Source of the DNA: Aaosphaeria pasadenensis | Lineage: Eukaryota > Ascomycota > Dothideomycetes > Pleosporales | Direction of reading: 5' to 3' | DNA length: 57,505 bases | Assembly (NCBI GenBank): GCA_022813625.1 | Contig: JAKLMB010000060.1 | Coordinates: 1 to 57,505 of the forward strand | Part shown: one piece after another, positions 33,987 through 43,998 of the stretch | Position numbering within the stretch: position 1 is the first letter of the stretch | Layout: every line of letters begins with the position of its first letter | Notes under the pieces: generated by a model | What the model was told of the DNA's origin: nothing | Databases searched by the model: none | The model's input: only the letters and a program-made list of their open reading frames with translations | Translations under genes and position numbers: made by a program

Positions 33987-36900
33987 ATTGGAACGATTGG
34001 TAGTCTATGGGTCAATGTATGTACATTGCCGCGAGGCAGCAGATTGATATTGCGGAATGGGACGGGTATCGATTAATAAAGCGTTCGATTGGGATGAGCG
34101 GAGTAGGTAGAGATCAGCGATGATATGCTGGCTGGTTGAGAGAGGGAGGTAAGCAGGGAGGGAGGAATGGAAGACCGTTGCGAGAAGAGAGTGTGTGTAT
34201 TAGATGGCAGAGCCTATATGGTGGGTGTTGATCGGCTTGATTGAGTTGAGAGAGCGAAGCGTGCATATAACCAACTACAACTCGGCGTAAGGAAGGTAAT
34301 AAACCTTAATGAAGGATAGTTACGAGGTAGATGTAGCAGAGAGAAAGAAAAAACCGTTCGGTCGAAACGGATCTTACTCGACGGAGCATCAGGCTGATAT
34401 GAGATATGAGTGGGCCAGTTCTCGTTTCTTAGTGCAGGCTCCTGGAAATAGTACTCGTAATAGTAGTCTACCTAGTTGGTCCACGCAGGTTAGACGAGGC
34501 CGCCAGCGCCGTTGGCGAGCATTGTCCAAGTCCACATGACGTTTAGAAGAGCTGTAAACCGCAGTCGTGGTTGTGCCTTGGACAGACGAGGAAAAAGACC
34601 TTCAGGGTTGAACCTCTGCCGGAACCCGCTAGTGTCAAGGTGTTACCGCCAATCACGTACCCTATCTCCTTCTTCCATTCACCACCAACATCCCTGTCCC
34701 CTACACCTACGAGGTACCGTCCCCATCATCCCATCATCCATGCCACACTTTTTAGTAGTTACTTGCGATGATAGTCATTTACTTGTATGCTGGCAGGCTT
34801 GTACATGTACTTGTACAAGTAGGTCTACTGCCGAAGTATTCTTACATGGGTCGCGTACACATGCTAAGAACTGTGGCAATCAACATGAGAACTGTGGTTG
34901 GAAAATCATCAAGCATACTAAACCCCAACTCCCTCCCTCACGCTCCCCTAGTAATTAGTTAGTTAGCAGAATCAGAAGTAGAAGCAGAAGAAGAAGCCGT
35001 GGTGGTCGCATCTTGTCGCACCGTATCGGTCGATTCGGAGCGCCATCTTCCCACGAACTCCACCCTAACCACACCCATAAGCCCATAAGCCATAACGCGC
35101 CCATACGCCCATAGCACCAATGCCATCACCCCCACAATGTTGCCTCCATCGTAGATCCAACTTTCTGCTCCCGCGAGGCTGTTGGGTTGGGTTCCTGACT
35201 GTTTCACGGTCCTAGCATCGTCATCTCCCTGACATAGGGCGATCGATCAGGCCTTCTCGTGCACCAAGGTCGTGTTATTCGAGTGTATCAACAAGCGAGG
35301 TATGGACAGTATGGCATGGTATGGTATGGCAATCGTTCTTTGGCCGCGTCGACGGCGACGTGTGCTGGTGTGTGTGTGTACTTGGACATGGTGATCAACC
35401 TTGGATCGACACTATCCTTGCTTTTATCGAAGCGTCCGTGTTTCTCCAATGCCTGATCAGCCCTGTCACAACCTTTGTCAATGATGAATGTGTCCCTTCC
35501 GCCTCCACCGTGAGTGGCCACTCGCTGCAAAATTCTAAATTGCAGGCGTAGCGATCAACCACAAAGCCGCTGTTCAACCCGCACCTCATCATACAATAAA
35601 CATGCACTCCCGCCCCGAGGAATGTGTTCCGCGGGGCGGGCACGCGAAAATGAGATCTTTGATCTGAACCGCCATCGAAAACCAACAATTCCACCATCAG
35701 CGAGCAGCTCCCAGCGGCAGAACCGCACGCACCCACACCTCTTCGCCCAAACCTGCGGCAGGCGGCGGTCCATTGCATGCATGCGACGCTAGAACGATAG
35801 CTGGGCACCAACTGAGAGGACTAACAGGCGTTAGAACTTGCTCGTTCCCAGGAACATCCGGCTACCCCGGCGCCTGTTGCTGCTGCCCTCGCACAATAGC
35901 CACGAAATAGACAAGACGTCAGGCCAGTCTGTGAAGAGGGAAGCGAGAAGATGGACTGACCATGGCAAGCATGGGTGTGTGAGATGTGTGAGGGAGGACT
36001 CAGGAGTCTGAGGACTCAGAGTGATGGGGATAGAGAGGGAGGGGGTAGGCCAATGCTGCTATAGGTCACTGCTTGTCCCAAGACTTGTCAATACTCCCTT
36101 CGGTCAATAGATGCTCTTTTGCATAGCCCAACGCCAGATCACATTGCAGATACCCGGCAAGATGACTCCTTAGGAGCAATTCTTCACGGTCCAAACTGCC
36201 TAGTGTGGGGAAGCTGTTCCGTGCTGCGACTGCTTGCCTCTTGTAAACGGAGTCATAGTCACTTGTATAATCCTCGGAAACGGTTAACAGGAGCAGGTGC
36301 TTACAAAAAGAGAGGTGCCTAGGTGTTAGTGCCGCCGACCTGGTCACCATCTCGGAACCGACTCTGCCAGAGTCACAATCGCTCCAAGGTGGATTATCCA
36401 GGCATCCATGCCATCTCAACCCCTCAACTTCCTTAGGATCCTGCTCCGGCTTTCGTAGCTTAAAGACAAATGCAAACATCAGCCCATGCGAACCAACTTA
36501 GACCTACAATAGCTCCTTGCGCGTGGCCTCGCTCCCTTGAGTTTCTTCACGCACACCCCGGCCTGCTTTTGGGCCTCTTACTGAGGTTCGCAAGCTTTGT
36601 CTTTTCGCTGACTTCGGTTCGTACAGGCCAACAATCCCCAGTCAGAATCATCGCAACCTTGGTTGTTGCGAAAGGGGTTCGGCCCTACGAACAGGAAAAT
36701 GACTCTCGCCCAGGCAGGATGGATAACTCCCATCTCTCCTTTTATGGCCCAAGTGTGCACATTGCTCTTAAAAAAATTAACAAGGGCATATCGAAAGACG
36801 TCATGGAAGGCTCGGACTATTGCTGGACTGTAGCTGTATCCTCCGACTCCTCCGACCACATCTATGACCACAACAACCCTGATCTTCGTCGGCCCACAAA

Positions 36901-38226
36901 TCTGCATTGAAACAATAGCACCGCTGCTTGCACTCGCCGCCTATGAAGTGCTTTTGAATCCTTGCAAAGAATTTGCCTATCAGAGAAGTCGATCTTTCTG
37001 ATTCGGTCTTTCCTGGAGGCGCTTGCCGCACCGTTCCGGTCCAGTCCCAAACTTTGACCTTGCCCTCTGATACTACTCGTACTCGTGTGTCGGTACCATA
37101 TGCTTCATACGTGGGAATCCTGGAAGACCAACAAGAGCATACAGTCATATTCCTTCGGCAGTCATATCTCTTGACTTGGGCCCACATCATTGTGATTTGA
37201 ATTTCTTGAGGTCCGCGTATGTGATGAAGATGATTTTGCGTCGTTGTTTCAACCTCTTACATCTAGTAATCCAACAGTACCACCTGTGTTGGATAAGCCG
37301 CATCATACACAGTAGTAACCCATATAACACCCGGCGCCATACAACAACTAGGCGTTAATTAATGACGTATTCCTCTCTGGTGGCTTGTCATTGCAGAATG
37401 AGCTGCGATCAGAGAGAGCATAATCCACAATGGAGAGCATAGTTCCGACTGTAGTATCTAAGCCAGCGAGGTCTGCGTCCTGGTCCTAGGCATACATTTG
37501 AATTATCACGTTAATCATGATGAATGGTATTGGCTTTTTTTTTGCGTGCAGTTGGACATTTTGTAAGGGCCACATCCTTAGGATACCATACACGTGGATG
37601 CTCATTGGTACAGAGGTGAGGGTTCAATGTTAGTGGTACAGAAGCGTAATCTTCGATCAGGTTCTTACGAAAGGTAAGCTTCTGTCTGTATTTGAACCAA
37701 TATTCAATGTATTTATGCCCAATGACGCCGTGTATGGGTCTCATCTCGCTGTCCAGTATCCACGTACATAGTCGAGGATGGTTGTATCGTAGATGCGCAG
37801 GTAAATTAGGAATTGTTTCCTACACATGGAACTGCGAATTCTTGCACTTGTACAACTGAACACATACATGCTTGCAATCCCTGCTTTTTCGAATAACACT
37901 GACAAAAATAAACGGCAATCTGTCTATTCCATTTGTAGAAAAGTAGTTAATTGCGCACCGTGTACTCCGTACCTAGCCATCAAGTATGGGGCCTGGATCG
38001 GTTGGTCTGTGCAGGTCCCTGCATTTAGTGCGTCATGTTTGGCGGCTCAAAACTCCACGTTCACATTCACCTTCGCTGTCAATCCCGCGACCGAACAACC
38101 CTTTTGTATAGCTATCGAGCCAACGACATATAGCACGACTGTCACAATCGTTCATACCAATCTTTATCGCTAGGTTGCTTGCGCTGGACTCGCCACTTCA
38201 TCCAAGCACTTTAGCATCCGCTGAGA
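33987..38226. other. 4.2 kb intergenic between divergent genes
   Basis: There is no confident gene. A 14-base perfect palindrome (TACTTGTACAAGTA) is at 34808-34821, overlapping GTACATGTAC at 34801-34810. One exact copy of the recurrent 9-mer is at 37963-37971. Moderate open frames at 36066-36479 (-), 36470-36910 (+), 36578-36907 (-) and 36801-37190 (-) overlap each other. The last is Cys-rich, but without a signal peptide or known motif. Confidence 0.5.
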
Positions 38227-40159
38227 ATGGACGCCGATCTGTTTGGCCGTCTACTTGGTCGCGCGACCGCCGAGTTCGTAGAGATACGCCCATTATTACC
38301 CACGTATATACACCTCATAGCTTCCGCGCTATTTCCAATCTACACAGGAGCCCACGCATCTCTATCACGGCCTACCTCCGCAGCTAAGCCCACGAAACGC
38401 AAAGCCGACCGCAATGATGACGAGGACAGCGACGATGAGGACGAAGAAGAAGAATACAAGATGGAAGGCCTATCTCCAACCGATGCAATACTCATGCCGC
38501 TCCTGGCGGGATGCACACTTGCAGGGCTCTATTTCTTGATAAAGTGGCTCGACGATCCCAAGCTGCTCAATAAAATCCTGAATGGCTATTTCGCCATCTT
38601 TGCGGTTTTCTCGGTTTCACGATTGATTACAGATGCATTGGATATCGGACACTCGCTCATATACCCACACAGGTTCGCTATGGGAGGTGCACTCTATCAT
38701 GTCGATGGGAAAGAGAAGAAGGCCTTGCCAGTCGATGGGAGAATCGAAGGCAACGAAGAAAAGAAATCCCCACTCCCGGGCTTCTTGAATCGAATACCAT
38801 TGACGGAGGGCTTTCAAAACATTCTGTGGAGCGATCGGGCAATGCCTAAAAATAAATGGACGATACGGATGTATATCCATCGCGTATTTGCTGGGAAGGT
38901 GCTTCTCGGCGCCCACGGCATTGTCGGCTTCGCCATCTCTCTGTGTTGCGTGATCTACTTCAATTTTGTGGATAAGCCATGGTATTTGACGAATCTCATG
39001 GGATTTGGGTTCTCCTATGGCGCCTTGCAACTGATGTCGCCCACGACTTTTGGCACTGGAAGCCTGATCCTGTGTGCACTATTCTTCTACGACATCTACT
39101 TTGTTTTCTTTACGTGAGTATACATTCATCAACTGCATACCCGATCTCAGCACTGACACGATTGCCAGACCAATGATGGTAACAGTAGCGAAGTCACTGG
39201 ATGTCCCAATCAAACTTGTCTTTCCTCGTCCATCTCCCCCAGATGCCCCTAGCTCAGCAGCATCCCATGCTATGCTTGGCTTGGGGGATGTCGTGCTTCC
39301 AGGTATTATGATAGGCTTGGCCCTACGCTTCGATCTTTTTGTCTTCTATCTTCGCAAGCAGAAACTCGTGAAGCGGGCTGGTGTTGATGGACAGGACCAC
39401 GAAACCGTAGAAAAGGCGAAGTATTTCTCGCTAGCCGGCAGATGGAGTGACCACTTCTGGACTCATTCGTTTTTTGGGCGTCCGCTTTTCAAATCCTCCA
39501 GCACCGGTCGACAGGAACAGCCATTTACTTTCCCAAAGGTGTACTTCAAGGCCAGTTTGACTGGGTATATCCTCGGCATGCTGGCTACTCTTGGTGTTAT
39601 GCAGATCTGGGGGCATGCACAGCCAGCCCTACTATATCTCGTTCCTGGCGTTCTTGGAAGTTTATGGTTAACGGCGCTCGTGCGTGGCGAGCTTGGCCTG
39701 ATGTGGGGGTTCAGCGAAGCTGTGGAAGAAGAGGAGGAAGTGAAAGGGGAGAAGAATTCTGACTCCGTAAACAATAGCACTACTGCACCAGAACGTTCGA
39801 GTTTCTTTTCCCTCTCCGACAAGAAGGGCCAGGAGCGAGAGGATCGCATGAAAAAGGCTCTTAGCAAGCACTTGAAGGTCGAAAATGAGCGCGATAACGA
39901 AGTTGATCAAGAGCCGAGTGGAAATACAAAGAAGGGGACTGGGATACAAGCCACTGTAGGACATAAGCCCAAACGAGAAGTCCTCTCCTTCTCGATTGAG
40001 GCCCCGTGGGATCTTAAGAGCCCGCGGTCTATCAAGAAGAAGCCTTCTAACGTGCTGGAGTCGGAAAATGCTAATGGTCAGAAGCACCCAGAAGATGCGT
40101 CGACCGAAGTCGATCGCACCACAAGTGAGCCTGCTGGCAAACGTGTCAGACGTTCATGA
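38227..40159 (+). CDS. sppA: Signal peptide peptidase (intramembrane aspartyl protease)
   Basis: Two exons, 38227-39113 and 39169-40159 (55-nt intron), give 625 residues. All three family motifs are present: YD at 288-289 (FFYDIYFVF), GxGD with Asp 336 (GLGDVVLPG) and PAL at 448-450 (QPALLYLVP). Asp 289 and Asp 336 are the catalytic pair. Several hydrophobic segments precede and follow them, as expected for a nine-helix SPP of the ER membrane. The enzyme cuts signal-peptide remnants and type II membrane proteins; in Aspergillus the orthologue is linked to processing of the SREBP factor SrbA. An acidic run (Asp/Glu, about 59-75) lies after the first helix, and about 150 charged residues follow the last helix, a longer tail than animal SPPs have. 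The gene is tail to tail with the next. Confidence 0.93.
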
Positions 40160-40612
40160 ATCTGATTTCCAATTTGTGGGCACGTGTTATGTTTGAAAGG
40201 GAAACAGGCGTTAGACACTGGCTAAACGATCACGTTATTATGACTATGGGGAAGCTATAAGCATTCATGGCATAGCGATGGAGTATATCTTGCTCGTTTT
40301 ATGGTCGTGGTTGGGCAGAGAAAAGGAATATGTATAATGTATATAATATATATGATTGCTCATGCTCGTATTTAAGTGTTCTTCTGCAGTACATAACCTT
40401 ACAAGTACGATAGACTTGGTCTCGTTAGAGCAGTTTCTGATTACTTGAGCTTTGTCGCTCTGGTTGTATTTAAACATGCCAAAAAATATATGCTACGCTA
40501 AATGGATTGGTATCAAAAAACTTCATAGAAGAGGAAGAGATATTACAAAAGAAAACCCAAACGCCCAGGGGTAATGAGTCCCAAAATCCATACATATTCA
40601 ATCCATTATGTT
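40160..40612. other. Intergenic between convergent genes
   Basis: These 453 bases lie between two stop codons. The stretch is A/T-rich with ATAT runs near 40330-40350, suited to 3' ends and polyadenylation of both genes. I see no coding potential. Confidence 0.6.
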
Positions 40613-42595
40613 TTACCCCCTGTGATACTGATAATCGATTCTTGGCGACGGCGTCATTGGCGAGATGCCCGTTGATGACTGTCTCCCATCCTCGCTCGGA
40701 GCCCTGCTGTAGTTCTCGTTGGCCGCCCGCGGCGAAAGAGTGTCCATCTCGTGGTAGTCTCCGGCCGTGACTTCCTCCCACCTCGGCGTGGCCGGCACAA
40801 GGGGAGTCGCGTCCATCTCTTGCAGAACATCCGTCGGGCTGTAGAAAGGTTTTGGATCGGAACGTGGGAGTGGCGAAGCGAGTTCCGTCAACGGCGTCCC
40901 AGAAATTTCCTGCGGCTCGGAAAGTGGGTTCTTGTGTGAATTTGCGTCGTGGTTAGGGGTCGAACCGGGAAGTTGGGTGTTCTCGAGCTCGTACTTCGCG
41001 TTGGCCGCCCGACGTCTCTTGCGACGTACGAAGAAGAATGCTACGACGCCGAGAATTATGAGGACGGCGGCACCGCCAACCGCGATCCCGACAATAGCAC
41101 CTGTGCTGAGGCTTGACCCTGAAGAGGATGGTGAAGTGGTGGAGGGAGGTTTGATGGTCACTATGTCGGCGGCAGGGAGAGGGTCCGGAAAAGCGGCTTG
41201 GGCGACTGTGAAGTTCGCGCGCTCGTAGTCAACGATTAGGTATGCTTCTTGTAGGAACGCACGACCGAGCACGTATTGCTTATCGCTTGTGGCACGGCGA
41301 ATCGGGAAGTAGTTTGTCGCATTATCATAGTAGGGATATGATGCCTGTAAGTCAAATGCGGCGTAAGGTAGAACGATGTTGGTAAAGTTTACGGATGAAT
41401 CTTGCATCGAGTTGACGAGCTTAATTGTTACTGATGGATTTCTGGCGGTCAGCTGTTCATGTATTGTGTCATTCACGGTGTAAAGCTGTGTGCGGTTGTC
41501 GTATGTGAGCCCAAAGGCAACTGCGAAGTTGTCGCAGATATCCTCCGGAAGCCAAAGATGGGAAACAGTGGAATCGATGAGGGAGAAATGATATGACGAG
41601 GAGAGTGAAGAGGTCCCATCCAGCGTATTAGTTGCCGTGATTGACTCGACCCCTACCGTGAGTAGACGAGAGGGATCTGCAGAGAAAGTGAATGAGAAAG
41701 GAGTGTCATTTGCTTCGAATCGGGTGGAATCGTATCCGCCGAATATCAAACTCCCAAACACCGACTTCAACCTATACCTTGCGCCAGCGGTATAGGCAAA
41801 CGAAATGCTGGGTATTTTGGACTGCTCCCTCAGTTGGTATATGAATGAATCGATCGCTAAGCCCAAGCTGTTGAAACTGGACTTTGTTATGCCCAGTGGG
41901 ATATGTCCCAAAAAATAGTCCATTTCCGCTATGCCTGTGACAACTTGTCGATCCAGCGCAAGCGCTTCGCTGCCAGCAGCAGCGTCCCCGAGGGCGACGT
42001 TGTCATATCCAAATTGACCCGTGATATTGATGTTAAGCCTCTCTTCCAGGTCAACACCAAAAATTCCGATTTGCGACCAGCTTTTTGAATTGTTGGCCTG
42101 GAAGCCTGGGCTCTGAGAGCTCTGGAATATCTCTGCACCGCGCAGGTTCGGACAGTCTGCGCCATCTTGTTCTAGGCATCCATCCGGAACGACCACGAAT
42201 GCCTGCCCACTCTGTGTAGATGCCAGCACCCTGAAGTCCTGTCCAGGTGTCCCGATATTTATCTTGAAAGTGCTCCAATTTCCATCATTGCCATCGAACT
42301 TGCCGGATGTGGGCACGACATACGGCTCTGGTATAATACTCGGCTCAGCACGCTGCGCTGCGCGCATAGTGGGAGAAAACGTTGAAACTGTCGGATCGAA
42401 GTTCACGTGGAACTGGTGTTGGAGTATATGTCGAAAATAGTAATTAATATAACACAAGGAATGGAGATTCGAAGCGAGTGTGACTGTCTCGATGTATCGC
42501 GATGTATCGAGCACACTTAGAAAGAGTGTTCGTGATGAACGATTTGGTCCATTCGAGAGAAAGTAAGAGAGAGGGGTTGCACCAGCATTTGGCAC
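40613..42595 (-). CDS. Membrane-anchored pepsin-fold protein lacking catalytic residues (pseudo-protease)
   Basis: The frame is open for 660 codons. Counting from 42595, residues about 100-470 have the layout of a family A1 aspartic protease (WSTFKINIGTPGQDF, then a C-terminal YVLGRAFLQEAYLIVDYE), with several N-glycosylation sequons. The first catalytic motif, normally D-T/S-G, reads S-T-Q at 126-128. The second reads D-S-T at 341-343. One catalytic Asp is therefore gone and both glycines are replaced. A Ser/Thr linker precedes a transmembrane helix at about 499-523, then RRKRRR and a cytosolic tail of about 130 residues. The start is uncertain: no clear signal peptide is visible, an in-frame ATG lies at 42367, and an unseen upstream exon may supply the signal. 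A plasma-membrane or wall sensor or binding role is inference. Confidence 0.8.
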   Translation of the reverse strand: MPNAGATPLSYFLSNGPNRSSRTLFLSVLDTSRYIETVTLASNLHSLCYINYYFRHILQHQFHVNFDPTVSTFSPTMRAAQRAEPSIIPEPYVVPTSGKFDGNDGNWSTFKINIGTPGQDFRVLASTQSGQAFVVVPDGCLEQDGADCPNLRGAEIFQSSQSPGFQANNSKSWSQIGIFGVDLEERLNINITGQFGYDNVALGDAAAGSEALALDRQVVTGIAEMDYFLGHIPLGITKSSFNSLGLAIDSFIYQLREQSKIPSISFAYTAGARYRLKSVFGSLIFGGYDSTRFEANDTPFSFTFSADPSRLLTVGVESITATNTLDGTSSLSSSYHFSLIDSTVSHLWLPEDICDNFAVAFGLTYDNRTQLYTVNDTIHEQLTARNPSVTIKLVNSMQDSSVNFTNIVLPYAAFDLQASYPYYDNATNYFPIRRATSDKQYVLGRAFLQEAYLIVDYERANFTVAQAAFPDPLPAADIVTIKPPSTTSPSSSGSSLSTGAIVGIAVGGAAVLIILGVVAFFFVRRKRRRAANAKYELENTQLPGSTPNHDANSHKNPLSEPQEISGTPLTELASPLPRSDPKPFYSPTDVLQEMDATPLVPATPRWEEVTAGDYHEMDTLSPRAANENYSRAPSEDGRQSSTGISPMTPSPRIDYQYHRG

Positions 42596-43998
42596 TCCTC
42601 CGGTGAAAACTTAGGAAGACACAAAAGTTAGGGTCGCATCTTGTTGCTCAACTGCTCCTCCCAATGGACATGGGGGGATGACCGGCTAAGGTCCAAGAGC
42701 TGGGTTGTCTGGGAGAGGGAGGCCCAGCACAGCATAGCACAGCCATCCCATGCCATGGTTCCGATTGCATGGGCCTATTGGAAGTAACGCGGGCTTGAGG
42801 TTGTGATTCGACAGACACTGGATGGTCTCGGTCTAGGCGGCCGTTCAGCTGAGATTTAAGGTTGCACCTGCGGCCAAATGGCAGATGAAAGGGAGGGAAC
42901 ACATCATGTTGAGGTGTAATCGTTGTCAGTAAAACATTTTAGATCGACTTTCCTGGAATAATAATTGACACACAAGAATTCATCTCACATACCGTTCTGG
43001 TGCGTAAATCCACCTTACGCTCTCACGGCTATGTAAACAGCTTCATTCTATGTGTCTTGTGCTTCACGCTTGCGGCTTGTCTACCTCACCCGCTGTCCAA
43101 AAAAAGAAATTCATTTCCTGCAAAGCATGTTTTCACCACAGCTGTCAGGCTTAAGGCCCTTTCTACATCGAATCATACACCGTACTTCGTACCTGAGGAT
43201 GAAACATTCAGCCTCCAACCCACTACTGCTGGTCTTGAATGATTAAATCTCTGCCACAACTCGACCGCTATCATGGCTGTACAATTGCTGGCCCGCAGCT
43301 TCGGGTGCTCCGTAGATCAAGTTGCAAACCTGGAGTGTCCCTAGCCTCCAATAGGTAACACACTATATGAGGGCTACAAGCAAATCAGGGGAACTAGTGC
43401 TGAGGGCGGAGAAATGTGCCCATGGAGCTTTACCGGCAAGCAACTCCGTTCCTGTAGTGACCCATTCATCCCACTGGTACTCGGCTAACTACCCAACATG
43501 TTCGCTTGGGTAGGCTTGTTCAGTACAAGTACACGGAGTTCAACGACTGCTATAGAGTATGAGTATAATAAAACTCTTTGAACATCTTCAAAAGCAGAGT
43601 GCACCGACTGTTTCTACGAGCTTTAAGATGCATGTGTGCGCGTCACGTCAACAGCTGGCAATTGGCAAAAGATCGCGCTATGCGTGTCTCGCACTCGGCG
43701 GTGGCTATTCACCAGCCCCCGGGAGGTTACCTTGGTGTCAGCTGAATCCTGGACCAATGTTGATTCGCGCAAGGGTCATGCAGGTCTATTCATAGGGGCG
43801 TCCACCCGTAGGTAAAGCCCCATTTGCTTCCTCTTCTACACCTAGTCAGAGTCACTCGCTTTTTCTATTGTTCCTGGCAATATTTTACCTTCCTGTGCTG
43901 CTTGTGTGTTCAAACGGATCATACGACTTCGTAGATTAGAAGAGAACCAAAGTATTACCCTTCATCCCATGGTTTTGCGCACATAAGAAAGAAGTACG
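42596..43998. other. Intergenic between divergent genes
   Basis: This is the shared upstream region of the pseudo-protease and the secreted repeat protein. I see no supportable gene; open frames are under 90 codons. It may contain a first exon of the minus-strand gene that I could not place. Confidence 0.5.
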
